A DNA stretch of 64,000 nt from Caulobacter sp. Root655 (GCF_001427665.1 NZ_LMHC01000012.1:63223-127222); one strand, 5' to 3'; shown: positions 42,781 to 51,779, counted from the first letter of the stretch. Numbers and translations are program-made. The notes: generated by a model not told the origin, from the letters alone.

Positions 42781-42858
42781 GGGGCGGTCTCCGATTGACG
42801 CCGCAGCATCGTCCGCCTAGCGTCTGGCGGAAATGACATAATTCCCTCGGAATCCGCC

Positions 42859-43830
42859 ATGACCCGCGAACTCGGCTTCCTGATCTTCCCCGACTTCCAG
42901 CTGCTGGACGCCGCCGGACCGATCGCCGCCTTCGAGATCGCCGGACGGCTCGCGCCCGGGGCCTATCGCCTGAACCTGCTGGCCCGCGACCCCGGCCCGG
43001 TGGCCAGTTCGTCGGGCGTGGCGATGACCGCGACGGCCTTCGCCGACGCCCCGCCGCTCGACACCCTGATCGTCTCCGGCGGCGAGGGCACGCGCAGCCC
43101 GGCGATCTGCGACGCCACCCTGACCTTCGTCCGCGCCGCGTCGGCCACGGCCCGCCGCACCGCCAGCGTCTGTTCGGGGACCTACGTCCTGGCCGCCGCC
43201 GGCCTGCTGGACGGCCGCCGGGCCACCACCCACTGGCAGCGGTCGCGGGACTTCCAGAAGCGGTTCCCGGCCGTGCGGCTGGAGCCCGACAAGATCTTCG
43301 TCCAGGACGGCGCGCTGTGGAGCTCGGCCGGGATCACGGCCGGCATCGACATGGCCCTGGCGATGATCGGCGCCGACCTCGGCGAAGCCGTCGCCCGCCG
43401 CACCGCCCAGCAGCTGGTGGTTTATCACCGCCGCCCCGGCGGCCAGTCGCAGTTCTCGGCCCTGCTGGAGATGCAGGGCGGCCGGTTCGACGACCTGCTG
43501 GTCTGGGCGCGCGAGAACCTGGCCCTGCCGCTGACCGTCGACCAGTTGGCGGAGCGGGCCGCCATGAGCCCACGCAACTTCGCCCGGCTGTTCGCCGCCG
43601 AGACCGGCGCCACCCCCGCCAAGGCCGTCGAGCGCCTGCGCGTCGAGGCGGCCCGGGCGCTGCTCGACAGCCAGCCGCTGCAGGTCGAGGACGTGGCCCT
43701 GGAGACCGGCTTCGGCGATTCCGAACGCATGCGCCGCGCCTTCGTCCGCGCGTTTGGACAGCCACCCCAGGCGCTGCGGCGGGCCGGAAGAACCCTCTCC
43801 CATGGGGAGAGGGAGGGGCCCACGCCATAG
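42859..43830 (+). CDS. GlxA-type AraC family regulator with DJ-1 domain, 3' end in a repeat
   Basis: 323 residues. N-terminal DJ-1/PfpI domain (FLIFPDFQLLDAAGPIAAFEIAG, CSGTYVLAAAGLLDGRRATTHW) and C-terminal AraC helix-turn-helix (MSPRNFARLFAAETGATPAKAVERLRVEAAR and VALETGFGDSERMRRAFVRAFGQPP). The last dozen codons (about TLSHGEREGPTP) come from the family D repeat starting at 43791, which also supplies the stop. Divergent from the DJ-1 gene, whose expression it may control. Confidence 0.92.
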   Translation: MTRELGFLIFPDFQLLDAAGPIAAFEIAGRLAPGAYRLNLLARDPGPVASSSGVAMTATAFADAPPLDTLIVSGGEGTRSPAICDATLTFVRAASATARRTASVCSGTYVLAAAGLLDGRRATTHWQRSRDFQKRFPAVRLEPDKIFVQDGALWSSAGITAGIDMALAMIGADLGEAVARRTAQQLVVYHRRPGGQSQFSALLEMQGGRFDDLLVWARENLALPLTVDQLAERAAMSPRNFARLFAAETGATPAKAVERLRVEAARALLDSQPLQVEDVALETGFGDSERMRRAFVRAFGQPPQALRRAGRTLSHGEREGPTP

Positions 43831-43963
43831 GCGTGGGAGGGTGAGGGGTTACGCCCTCGCCGTTTTCCTCGAACGCCCTGCCGGCGCGCCGTCGGACGCA
43901 GAACCCCCTCACCCTCCCACCGCTGCGCGGCGGGCCCCTCCCTCTCCCCATGGGAGAGGGTTC
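43791..43963. repeat. intergenic inverted repeat, family D copy 2, inside a coding end
   Basis: AACCCTCTCCCATGGGGAGA at the left and TCTCCCCATGGGAGAGGGTT at the right are near-exact complements. Inner GGCGTGGGAGGGTGAGGGGTT pairs with AACCCCCTCACCCTCCC. The left end forms the 3' coding end of the GlxA-type gene, and the right end abuts the DUF1003 stop (43962). Confidence 0.93.
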
Positions 43964-44522
43964 AGGCTCCGCCGGCCATCTTCGCCACCTGGGCCTTCAG
44001 GATATCCAGCGTCTCGGTGTTGCACCGCAGGATCTCGACCATCTCCTGCTCGCGCAGGGCGTCCAGCTTGGCGTGCAGGCGCATGATCTCCAGCTCCGCG
44101 CGCAGGTTGACGACATAGTCGTGCTCGGCGTTCAGCCGGTCCTTCGTGGCCTGGCGGTTCTGGCTCATCATGATCACCGGGGCCTGGATCGCCGCCACGG
44201 TCGAGAGGATCAGGTTGAGGAAGATGAACGGATAGGGGTCGAACGACAGATGGAACGGCTTGAGGCCGACGTTCAGCACGATCCACAGCGCCAGGCAGGC
44301 GCAGAACCCGCCGATGAAGGCCCAGGACCCGCCGATCGCCGCGACCCGGTCGGCCAGCCGGTCCCAGAACGACCGGTCATCGGCCAGCAGGGCCTTGTTG
44401 AGTCCGGTGGGGGCCTCGGCGGCGATCAGATCGATGACGCTCTTCTGGACGTCCTTCAGGGCGGCGTAGGGCGTGGCCAGCAGGTCACGGGCCAGTTGGT
44501 CGAGGCGATCGTCGGGGGTCAT
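43962..44522 (-). CDS. DUF1003 membrane protein
   Basis: 186 residues from ATG 44522. Family core: DRSFWDRLADRVAAIGGSWAFIGGFCACLALWIVLNVG, DPYPFIFLNLILSTVAAIQAPVIMMSQNRQATKDR with two membrane helices, followed by a cytoplasmic coiled coil (LRAELEIMRLHAKLDALREQEMVEIL). Widespread, function unknown. The longer frame to 44576 is less likely. Its stop sits at the right border of a family D repeat. Confidence 0.93.
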   Translation of the reverse strand: MTPDDRLDQLARDLLATPYAALKDVQKSVIDLIAAEAPTGLNKALLADDRSFWDRLADRVAAIGGSWAFIGGFCACLALWIVLNVGLKPFHLSFDPYPFIFLNLILSTVAAIQAPVIMMSQNRQATKDRLNAEHDYVVNLRAELEIMRLHAKLDALREQEMVEILRCNTETLDILKAQVAKMAGGA

Positions 44523-44661
44523 GGGCGCTCGTCGATGAGGGACGGCGAAGGATGCGCCTTCGAGGACGGCGCGCAAGCCGCCGATTGACGCCGTGCACGC
44601 CTGAGGCGAGGTTGGCGTCGTCGGCTTGACGACATCGTCAGCGCACTAAGGAGCGATCCCC

Positions 44662-44841
44662 ATGGCCCACAAGTTCCAGATCAAGAAGAACAAGGCGGGC
44701 GAGTTCGTCGCCTACTTCGTCTACAACAGCGAGACCATCTTCTGGACCGAGGGCTACACCTCGAAGGCCTCGGCCAAGAACGCCATCGAGTCGATCAAGA
44801 AGAACGGCCCGGACGCCGAGATCGACGACCAGACGGACTGA
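44662..44841 (+). CDS. DUF1508 (YegP-like) protein
   Basis: 59 residues, too short for a 60-codon cut-off. AAGGAG lies eight bases before ATG 44662. Sequence: MAHKFQIKKNKAGEFVAYF, then NSETIFWTEGYTSKASAKNAIESIKKN; the xFxIxKxxxGxFxxxxxxxNGExI plus xExYxxKxxAxxxIxxxxxN layout is the DUF1508 repeat. Such small proteins often occur in stress-induced sets; function unknown. Confidence 0.93.
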   Translation: MAHKFQIKKNKAGEFVAYFVYNSETIFWTEGYTSKASAKNAIESIKKNGPDAEIDDQTD

Positions 44842-44852
44842 GGCCAATCGAA

Positions 44853-44880
44853 GGGGGGCATGCGCTTGTGCGTGTCCCCA
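44853..44880. repeat. degraded palindrome, family G copy 4
   Basis: GGGGGGCATGCGCTTGTGCG followed by TGTCCCC keeps the centre and right arm of the family G palindrome, with changes in the left arm. Lies after the DUF1508 gene. Confidence 0.65.
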
Positions 44881-44956
44881 CCTCGACCCCGGCTTGACCT
44901 TCCCCGCCTCCCCGGCGTCTGATCGGCGATAACAAACAGAAAAGGGGAGGGACGAC

Positions 44957-45781
44957 ATGGACGCCAGCGCCACCAACGCAACGGCAGGGGCCCGCAAGGC
45001 CGTTTTCATCACCGGCGCCGCCAGCGGCATCGGCCTAGCCGCCGCCAAGCGCTTCGCCGCCGAGGGCTGGTTCGTCGGGCTTTCCGACATCGACGCGCCG
45101 GGGCTGAAGGCGGCGCTCGTCGCCATCGGTCCGGACAACGGCTCGGTTCACCGGCTCGACGTCCGCGACCGCAGCGCCTGGACCGCCGTCCTGGCCGACT
45201 TCGCCAAGGTGACCAAGGGCCGGCTGGACCTGCTGCTCAACAACGCCGGCGTCGCCCGCTTCGGGCCGTTCGAGAGCCACGAAGACGCCGACATCGACCT
45301 GCAGCTGGACGTCAACATCAAGGGCGTGATCAGCGGGGCCCGCGCCGCCCTGCCCTGGCTGAAGGCCACGCCGGGGTCGCGGCTGGTCAACATCTCGTCC
45401 TGCGCGGGCCTGTACGGCTCACCCGGCCTGGCGGTCTATTCGGCCACCAAGTTCGCGGTGCGCGGCCTGTCGGAGGCGCTGGACGTCGAGTTCGCGCCGC
45501 AGGGCGTCAGCGTCGCCTGCGTGATGCCGTGGTTCGTGGAGACGCCGATCCTCAACGCCAGCCAGCCGGGCAGCAACGCCAACATGTCCGACGCCCTGAA
45601 GGCCGGCGGGCTGCCGGTCTATCCCGTGGAGGACGCCGCCGAGGTGATCTGGCGCGCCGCCCACGGGAAGGACCTGCACTATTTCGTCGGCAAGCGGGCC
45701 AAGCAGATGCGCTTCGCCACCAGCCACATGCCCGGCGCGGTTAGGAAGCAGCTCCGGTCGAGGCCGCCGCTGGCGACTTGA
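44957..45781 (+). CDS. short-chain dehydrogenase/reductase
   Basis: 274 residues with a strong GGGGAGGGA before the ATG. Rossmann cofactor motif FITGAASGIGLAAAKRF, the NNAGVARFG strand, catalytic Ser in VNISSCAGLYG and YSATKFAVRG (YxxxK). NAD(P)H-dependent oxidoreductase of undefined substrate. Its last 41 bases overlap the 3' end of the convergent SleB-type gene. Confidence 0.93.
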   Translation: MDASATNATAGARKAVFITGAASGIGLAAAKRFAAEGWFVGLSDIDAPGLKAALVAIGPDNGSVHRLDVRDRSAWTAVLADFAKVTKGRLDLLLNNAGVARFGPFESHEDADIDLQLDVNIKGVISGARAALPWLKATPGSRLVNISSCAGLYGSPGLAVYSATKFAVRGLSEALDVEFAPQGVSVACVMPWFVETPILNASQPGSNANMSDALKAGGLPVYPVEDAAEVIWRAAHGKDLHYFVGKRAKQMRFATSHMPGAVRKQLRSRPPLAT

Positions 45782-46874
45782 CGGCGTCGCCCGACGCAGG
45801 CGACGAGGCCTTGCTCGGGTGCATGGCCGGGGCCGAGGCCGGTTCGGAGACCGGGCCCACGGGACCGCCCATGCCGCCCGGCGCGGTCGCCTGCGTCGGG
45901 GTGTTGGGCATGATCACCAGGGCGCTGGCCAGCTGGAGCGTCTGGACGGGCTTGCCGTCGGCGCTGGTCGCGGCCGGCAGGCTGGCCAGGGTGACGCCGG
46001 GCAGCTCGTCCGCCGTCGACGGACGCGGCTGGCGGCTGAAGGCGTCCGGCGCGCCCGAGCGACCGCCGAAGCGGTAGAACACGTGCATGCCGACCTGGGC
46101 GACGCGCAGCAGGCGCGGGCCCCAGCCCGGCGAGACGCCGGTGGTGTGGAAGTGGGTCGCGGCCCCGACCTCGCCCATCACCGCGCCGCTCAGGGCGCGC
46201 GAGGCGACCTTCTGGGCCCGGTTCCAGGCGCCGGGCTCGCGACCGCGACGCATCGAGCCGTCGCAGGCGAAGCTGAACTGGCAACCGACGTGCTTGTAGG
46301 CCCCCTGGAACACCACGCCGCAGATCGACTTGGGGAACGAAGGGTGGCGTACGCGGTTTAATACCACTTGAGCCACGGCCGCCTGGCCGCTCGGGGTCTC
46401 GCCGCGGGCCTCGTAATAGACCGCCTCGGAAAGGCACTCGAGTTCACGCGAGCTTTCCAGGGCGTTGGTCAGACGGAACGGCGCGACAGCCGGGTTGAAC
46501 GGACCGCCGAAGCTGGCGCGCAGCATCAGGGGCTGGCGATCGCCGCCGCTCGCCTGGCGCTGTTCGAGGCGTTCGGCGAGCAGCGCCGACTGCCGGTCGC
46601 GCTGGGCGCCGCCGGCGACGGTATAGGGATCGTGACGGCGGGCGATGGCCATCGCTCCGGCGTCCATCCGCGACGCGGCCTGGTACAGCGCCGCGTCGGA
46701 GAAATTCCCCTCGGCGCCGTCGGCCAGGCGCGAGACTTGAGCGTGCTGACTCGCGGCTTGGGCCATGCCCCCCACAAGGTAAACGCCGCCAAGCGCCAGA
46801 CCCGTGGCGGATCCGACCAATACGGCGCCGATCAGCGCGCGCGCGTCTGCGCACGTCTGCGACTTGATATTCAA
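45741..46874 (-). CDS. SleB-type cell wall hydrolase
   Basis: About 377 residues from TTG 46874, eight bases after AGGA; a TTG at 46916 is an alternative. An N-terminal membrane anchor (LIGAVLVGSATGLALGGVYLVGG) leads to the hydrolase_2 domain with ECLSEAVYYEARGETPSGQAAVAQVVLNRVRHPSFPKSICGVVFQG (catalytic Glu), then CQFSFACDG and THFHTTGVSPGW. The C-terminal 90 residues are Ala/Pro/Ser-rich and disordered. Cleaves peptidoglycan, as in spore-cortex SleB relatives. Confidence 0.92.
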   Translation of the reverse strand: MNIKSQTCADARALIGAVLVGSATGLALGGVYLVGGMAQAASQHAQVSRLADGAEGNFSDAALYQAASRMDAGAMAIARRHDPYTVAGGAQRDRQSALLAERLEQRQASGGDRQPLMLRASFGGPFNPAVAPFRLTNALESSRELECLSEAVYYEARGETPSGQAAVAQVVLNRVRHPSFPKSICGVVFQGAYKHVGCQFSFACDGSMRRGREPGAWNRAQKVASRALSGAVMGEVGAATHFHTTGVSPGWGPRLLRVAQVGMHVFYRFGGRSGAPDAFSRQPRPSTADELPGVTLASLPAATSADGKPVQTLQLASALVIMPNTPTQATAPGGMGGPVGPVSEPASAPAMHPSKASSPASGDAVKSPAAASTGAAS

Positions 46875-47261
46875 AACTCGTGTCCTGCGCGGCGAGGGCG
46901 GACCGCCCCCCGACAAAAACGCCTTTAGAAACCCGGGAAAAACACTATCGGGCAGCTCTGAAAGCGGAGGCTCGGCCGGTTCACGATGGTGGCCGAAGTC
47001 CTACATATAGAGCGCCTTATGACGCAATCATGACCGAGTCGCAAGCGTACGCGGAGTCGCACCATGAATTTAGCCGCCCCGCGCGACAGATCGAATGGTT
47101 AATTGTTTGATTCCAAGGCAAAAACGCGACAGTCCCGTAATTCCCCGAAACGGCGAATATTCAACCGCTCGGATAGACTTCCGCCCCGCCGCTCTCAATG
47201 GAACCCCGCCTGTCGCACGCCGTTACTCAAGCGACGTCGCAAGGATGTCTCGGAGGACATA
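46875..47261. other. 387-base divergent intergenic region
   Basis: Between the SleB-type gene (minus) and the small lipoprotein (plus). The stretch 47010-47115 is the most AT-rich here and contains one GATTC (47109-47113, a CcrM site) next to a GTTAA sequence. A CtrA/CcrM-timed promoter is possible. No convincing small ORF was seen. Confidence 0.45.
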
Positions 47262-47447
47262 GTGTCTGCTATTTGCCGGTTTTCCCTCCCCCTCGCGGCC
47301 GCCCTCGCCCTGGCCGCCTGCGGCCACAACATGGAGCAGCGCGCGGCCACCGGCGCGATCGCCGGAGCGGTCGTCGCCGGCCCGGTGGGCGCGGTGGTCG
47401 GGGCCGGTGTGGGGGCGGTGGTCAACACCGCCGCCAAGCCGAACTAG
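47262..47447 (+). CDS. small glycine-zipper lipoprotein
   Basis: 61 residues from GTG 47262, five bases after GGAGG. Signal and lipobox LPLAAALALAACG, then a glycine zipper: GAIAGAVVAGPVGAVVGAGVGAVVN. It resembles YMGG/glycine-zipper lipoproteins that may oligomerise in the outer membrane. Stop codon overlaps the convergent HAAS gene end by four bases (47444-47447). Upstream codons of the longer frame have no support. Confidence 0.82.
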   Translation: MSAICRFSLPLAAALALAACGHNMEQRAATGAIAGAVVAGPVGAVVGAGVGAVVNTAAKPN

Positions 47448-48445
47448 GCCGTTCGGGAGGCCGCCGCTTCCGGAGTCCGCCCGCCTCGCAACAGCCGCCA
47501 GCCGTCGACGATAAGCTTAATGACGCAGATCGCGGCGGCGACGGCCGTGGCGATCTGAAACGTCTGGTCGAGCACCAGCTGCAGGGCGGCGACGTCCGCC
47601 GATCGCGTCCCCGCCGCGCCCTGCGCCGCCACCTCGACCAGACGTCCGGCCGACCACAAAGTCGCGGCCAGCGCCAGCCCGCCCAGGCCGCCGACGATCT
47701 CCAGCCCGGCGCGCGCCCGCACCCAGTCGGGCCGGATCATCCTCACGAGGCTGGAGGCGACCTGGACCAGGGCCAGGGCCAGGATCGGCAGATACAGGGT
47801 CGACCAGATCGGCGTCGCGCCCAGGAATAGGCCGTTGCGCGCCACGCTCGCCGACCACGGCGCCTCCACCGCGCCCGTCCACCACAGGATGAACAGCAAT
47901 GTGGCGGCCAGCTCGAACGACGCCTCGAAACGCGACCCGACCTTGCCGCCGCGCCGGTCGAGGCGTGGCAGGTCGGCGACCTTCCAGTCGAGGGTCCGGC
48001 CCAGCTGGATCCAGCCGCGCTCGATCGCCGCCCCGACCACCGTCGCCGCCCCGATCATCATCATGGCCGTGGTGAGGAAGCCGGACAGGAAATGCGCCAG
48101 GGCCGCGCCGTCTTCGTGGCCGGTGATCACCGCGATGACGATCGGAATGGCGGTGACGACGGCCGTCAGGATCAGCAGGCCCTTCACCGCGAACATGTAG
48201 AACGGATAGAGCTCCGGTCCGATCACCGAGCGCGGCGTTCCGAACCGGCCGGCCACGGCGATCGGGTGGCCAAAGGCCCGCAGCACGTCCTCGCGCTCGG
48301 CCCTGTCGAGCGGCCGGCCCAGTTCGGCCTCCTTCTCCTCCATCTGGCTCAGCAGCAGGTCGCGCAGCTCGGCGATGATGTCCTGGCGCTGGGCCTTGGG
48401 CAGCAGGGCCGCGACGGCGGCCAGATAGCGGTCGAGCAGGTCCAT
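47444..48445 (-). CDS. HAAS-domain membrane protein
   Basis: 333 residues. N-terminal cytoplasmic HAAS domain (MDLLDRYLAAVAALLPKAQ, DIIAELRDLLLSQMEEKEAELG, EDVLRAFGHP) followed by six or so membrane helices. HAAS proteins typically pair with PadR regulators and modulate them at the membrane; the PadR gene ends 15 bases upstream in the same direction. Good ribosome site (AGGAAGGG). Signal or target unknown. Confidence 0.85.
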   Translation of the reverse strand: MDLLDRYLAAVAALLPKAQRQDIIAELRDLLLSQMEEKEAELGRPLDRAEREDVLRAFGHPIAVAGRFGTPRSVIGPELYPFYMFAVKGLLILTAVVTAIPIVIAVITGHEDGAALAHFLSGFLTTAMMMIGAATVVGAAIERGWIQLGRTLDWKVADLPRLDRRGGKVGSRFEASFELAATLLFILWWTGAVEAPWSASVARNGLFLGATPIWSTLYLPILALALVQVASSLVRMIRPDWVRARAGLEIVGGLGGLALAATLWSAGRLVEVAAQGAAGTRSADVAALQLVLDQTFQIATAVAAAICVIKLIVDGWRLLRGGRTPEAAASRTA

Positions 48446-48460
48446 GACGGGGTCCCTTCC

Positions 48461-48805
48461 TCAGATCAGGTTTTGCAGGGTGTCGTTCATCGCCCGCCAC
48501 TCGGCGGACAGGCGGGCCAGCACGGCCACGCCGTCGGGCGACAGGCGGTAGAAGCGCTTCTTGCGCTTGTCTTCCTCGCGCCATTCGCTGGTCAGCAGGC
48601 CCTGGCCCTCGAGGCGGCGCAGCATCGGGTAGAGCGCCCCTTCGTCGATCTCCAGCCCCACCTCGGCCAGCGCCTGGCGCAGGCTGTAGCCGTAGCGCTC
48701 GACCCGCAGGTGCGCGAGCACGGCCAGGATCAGGGTCCCGCGCCGGAGCTCCTGGCGCAGGGTTTCGAAAATGTCGGCGCCTGTTGGCTCGGTGTTTGGG
48801 GGCAT
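48461..48805 (-). CDS. PadR family regulator
   Basis: 114 residues from ATG 48805; a longer frame (to 48859) would run through the operator. Winged helix: ELRRGTLILAVLAHLRVERYGYSLRQALAEVGLEIDEGALYPMLRRLEGQGLLTSEW, with a C-terminal dimer helix (SAEWRAMNDTLQNLI). PadR proteins repress their own operon. The pair with the HAAS gene is a typical PadR-HAAS module. A clear dyad lies upstream. Confidence 0.93.
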   Translation of the reverse strand: MPPNTEPTGADIFETLRQELRRGTLILAVLAHLRVERYGYSLRQALAEVGLEIDEGALYPMLRRLEGQGLLTSEWREEDKRKKRFYRLSPDGVAVLARLSAEWRAMNDTLQNLI

Positions 48806-48867
48806 GGTGTACGTCGCATGGTGTGCGCCACTTGGTGTGTGGCGTACACTGTGTGACACACTGTATA
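48806..48867. promoter_or_regulatory. PadR operator region: dyad plus three direct repeats
   Basis: A dyad centred on 48856 (48845-48867, TACACTGTGTGACACACTG and then TATA) pairs at 9 of 11 positions. Between it and the PadR start lie three approximately 14-base direct repeats with the core TGGTGTG (GCATGGTGTACGTC, GCATGGTGTGCGCC, ACTTGGTGTGTGGC). Confidence 0.72.
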
Positions 48868-48961
48868 TGTCATCGTCAAGCCATGTCGAAGGCGACTACA
48901 AGCGTTGCCATGGTGCGGAGGTCATGCTTCTACCTGCGGACGTAGCTTAGCCGGGGGCGTC

Positions 48962-50527
48962 ATGAAGCGTTTCGTATTGGTCGGGGCCTCCGCCCTGGCC
49001 CTGTTGTGCGGGGTCGCGACGGCGAACGCCGACACCAAAGCCGTCTCCGACCAGATTTCGCCCTCCCCCACGCACCGCACCCGCGACGCCGAGGCCGCCC
49101 TGCTGGAAATCCAGGACGCCCAGCAGAAGCTCGCCAATGGCGATTTCTCCGGCTGCTACGAGGTGCTGAAGCCGGTGATGGCCGGCAAGGGTCTCTCCCA
49201 GCTGGAACCCGCCGTGCAGCGCGCCGCCTGGTATATTTTCGGCGTCGCGGCGACGCAGAACAGCACCAAGATGGACGAAGCGCATGACGCCTTCCGGCAT
49301 TCGTCCGTGCTGGAAGGCGCGGTCGGCCTGGACTGGTACATGCGGCTGATGACGGCCTCGGCGCGCGAGGACAAGGATGACGCCGTCCTCGCCGCGACCA
49401 CCCTGGCCGAGGACTATCCGGCCACCTTGAGCCAGGTCACGGACACCGGCATGGCCTGGCTGGTCGCCAGCGCCAAGGACGTGCCGCGGGGCGACACCCG
49501 ACGGTTCGCGTTGCTCGACGCCCTGCTCACCGCCGACTGGAAGCCCAAGAGTCCCTACATCGACTGGAGCATGCAGTGGTCGCAGCACGCCGCCCAGCTG
49601 CTGGATCGCGGCGACGCGACGCGCGCCGCCGAGGCCGCCAAGCGCGTGACCATGCCGATCCCGCTGATCGGCATGCGGGCCGACAACCGCTTCGCCCCCG
49701 TGCTGAAGTCCTCGCCCGGCCTCTTCGACATCAAGGCCGCCTACGCCCGGCGCATCGAACGGGCCCAGGCGCGGGTCGCCGCCGACCCGACCTCGCTCGA
49801 AGCCGCCAACCAGTTGGTCGCCGCCCTGCTGTCGGCCGATCGACCGGCCGAGGGTCTGAAGGTGGTCGACGACGCCCTGGCCAAGGCGCTGCCGGCCGAT
49901 GGCGCCAAGTCCAGCTACAAGGACGCCGAGAGCGTCAACCTGACGCTCAACCTGCGCGCCGAGATCCTGCTCGCCCTGGGGCGTAGCGACGAAGGCCTGG
50001 CTGTTCTGGCCCGCGCCGCGCGGCGGCCGGAGAGGGGCCATCTCAATATCAGCCAGACGCTGAACCTGGCCGGCCAGCAGATGATCACCGGCCACCTGGA
50101 CGAGGCGGTGGAAACCTTGGCCGAGGTCACCACCTCGGACGCCAGCGCCTACGGCAAGATGGTGCAACAGTCCTTGCGCGCCTGCATCGCCGCGCAGAAG
50201 GGCGACAAGGACGGCATGGCGCGCGTGCTGGAGGCGATGCGCAAGACGCAGGACGACGCCCCGCGAATGATGATGAGCGCCCTGGTTTGCGCCGACGACC
50301 AGGACGCCGCCGCCCACCTGCTCATCGGCCGGATCGCCGACCCTGACACCCGCCTCGAGGCTCTGAGCGAGGTCCAGGACTATCCCGAGCGGCCGGACCT
50401 GACGGCGTTCGAGAAGGTGCTGCGGGCGCGCGGCCTGGCGATCGAGGCCCGGCCCGACGTCCAGGCGGCGATCGCGGCGGTCGGCCAACGGACCGAAAAG
50501 CCGCCCTATCCCTATCGAGGGTGGTGA
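48962..50527 (+). CDS. secreted tetratricopeptide-like protein, paralogue 1
   Basis: 521 residues from ATG 48962. Signal peptide MKRFVLVGASALALLCGVA. The mature protein is helical: repeated pairs of about 35 residues (DFSGCYEVLKPVMAGKGLS, AANQLVAALLSADRPAEGLKVVDDAL, LNLRAEILLALGRSDEGLAVLARAA). Contains FDIKAAYARRIERAQARVAADP, shared with the next gene. Probably a periplasmic TPR-type scaffold; no enzymatic motif. The next gene starts two bases after its stop, so the two form an operon. Confidence 0.82.
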   Translation: MKRFVLVGASALALLCGVATANADTKAVSDQISPSPTHRTRDAEAALLEIQDAQQKLANGDFSGCYEVLKPVMAGKGLSQLEPAVQRAAWYIFGVAATQNSTKMDEAHDAFRHSSVLEGAVGLDWYMRLMTASAREDKDDAVLAATTLAEDYPATLSQVTDTGMAWLVASAKDVPRGDTRRFALLDALLTADWKPKSPYIDWSMQWSQHAAQLLDRGDATRAAEAAKRVTMPIPLIGMRADNRFAPVLKSSPGLFDIKAAYARRIERAQARVAADPTSLEAANQLVAALLSADRPAEGLKVVDDALAKALPADGAKSSYKDAESVNLTLNLRAEILLALGRSDEGLAVLARAARRPERGHLNISQTLNLAGQQMITGHLDEAVETLAEVTTSDASAYGKMVQQSLRACIAAQKGDKDGMARVLEAMRKTQDDAPRMMMSALVCADDQDAAAHLLIGRIADPDTRLEALSEVQDYPERPDLTAFEKVLRARGLAIEARPDVQAAIAAVGQRTEKPPYPYRGW

Positions 50528-50528
50528 G

Positions 50529-51779
50529 ATGAAACCCCTGTTGTTCGCCCTGGTGCTGGCCGGCCTCGCCGCGACCGGCCCCTTGGCCCTGGCCGAAACC
50601 GAAAAACTGCCCCTCGATCTCGACGCCCCCGCCAAGGCGGTCGCCCTGGTCGAGAAGCAGGCCCGCAAGCCCGGCGGGCTCTCCGCCTTCGCGGCCTCCG
50701 ACCTGCAGGACCTGGTCTACGCCGCCGCGGACGACAAGCCGGGACTGCAGCTCAGGTTGTTGAACCTGCTGGCCCGCGAGAACTTCGCCCCCGCCGACCC
50801 GTTCGAGACCTATGACGACATCTGGTACGAGCAGGCGCTGCGGCTCGAGGAAAAGGGCGACCAGGCCGGCGTCCTGACCGCCCTGGGCCGGATGCGCGCC
50901 ATCAGCGAGCTGTTCTACGCAGGACTGGACCCGCGGTTCGCGCGGACCCGCGCGGCCGATCCGGCGGTGTTCGACATCAAGGCCGCGGCCGAGCGCCGCC
51001 TGGCCCAGGCGGAGACGCTGTCGGTCGCCCATCCCGATCGCCTGGTCGGCGCGCGAATCCGCGCCGACGCCCTGGAACAACTGGGACGAGCCGACCAGGC
51101 GCTGGCCCTGGTCGACGAGGCTCTGGCCAAGGTCGAGGCCCATCCCGGCGACTATGTCGACAAGGCCGACACCCTCACCAGCCTGCATGTCGAGCGCGCG
51201 GTTTCGCTGTGGCTGGTCGGCCGGACCGACGACGCGATCGCCGAGCGGCGGCGGACCATCCCCCTCGCCCGCTCGCAGGAGGGCTATAACGGCTGGGCCG
51301 ACCTGGCCCTGGTCGGCGACCTGGTGGCGTCGGGCAAGGCCGCCGAGGCGCTGGTCGCGCTCGACTATTTCAACGCCGAGGTAGGCGTCGCCAGCATCGA
51401 CAACTGGGTGGCCGCCCGGGCGATCTGCGCCAACGCCCAACTGGGACGCCAGGGGGCGGCGCAACGCGAGCTGAGCCGCCTGGCCGGCAAGGACGACCCC
51501 AACACCGCGTCGTTGAGCTTCGCCTATCTGTGCCTCGACGATCTCGACAAGGCGGCGCTGACCTACATCGCCCGCTTGGAGAACCCCGACCGCGCGCCGA
51601 GGGCGATCGAAGCGCTCTCGCCCCGCATCGCGATCAAGGCCGCCCGACCCGCGATGGAGGCCGAACTTCTGCGGCGGCAAGCGATGGTGGCGGCCCGCTC
51701 GGACGTCGCCGCCGCCCTGGCCAAGCGCGGCGGGCCGCAACCCTCGCTCCTGATCCCCGCGGCCGGCGAACCCTATTGA
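50529..51779 (+). CDS. secreted tetratricopeptide-like protein, paralogue 2
   Basis: 416 residues with signal peptide MKPLLFALVLAGLAATGPL. Shares with paralogue 1 the FDIKAAAERRLAQAETLSVAHP block, the ADALEQLGRADQALALVDEAL repeat type and the closing RPAMEAELLRR/VAAALAKRG pattern. Lacks the first 100 or so residues of the paralogue. Tandem duplication followed by divergence. Function is unknown. Confidence 0.82.
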   Translation: MKPLLFALVLAGLAATGPLALAETEKLPLDLDAPAKAVALVEKQARKPGGLSAFAASDLQDLVYAAADDKPGLQLRLLNLLARENFAPADPFETYDDIWYEQALRLEEKGDQAGVLTALGRMRAISELFYAGLDPRFARTRAADPAVFDIKAAAERRLAQAETLSVAHPDRLVGARIRADALEQLGRADQALALVDEALAKVEAHPGDYVDKADTLTSLHVERAVSLWLVGRTDDAIAERRRTIPLARSQEGYNGWADLALVGDLVASGKAAEALVALDYFNAEVGVASIDNWVAARAICANAQLGRQGAAQRELSRLAGKDDPNTASLSFAYLCLDDLDKAALTYIARLENPDRAPRAIEALSPRIAIKAARPAMEAELLRRQAMVAARSDVAAALAKRGGPQPSLLIPAAGEPY

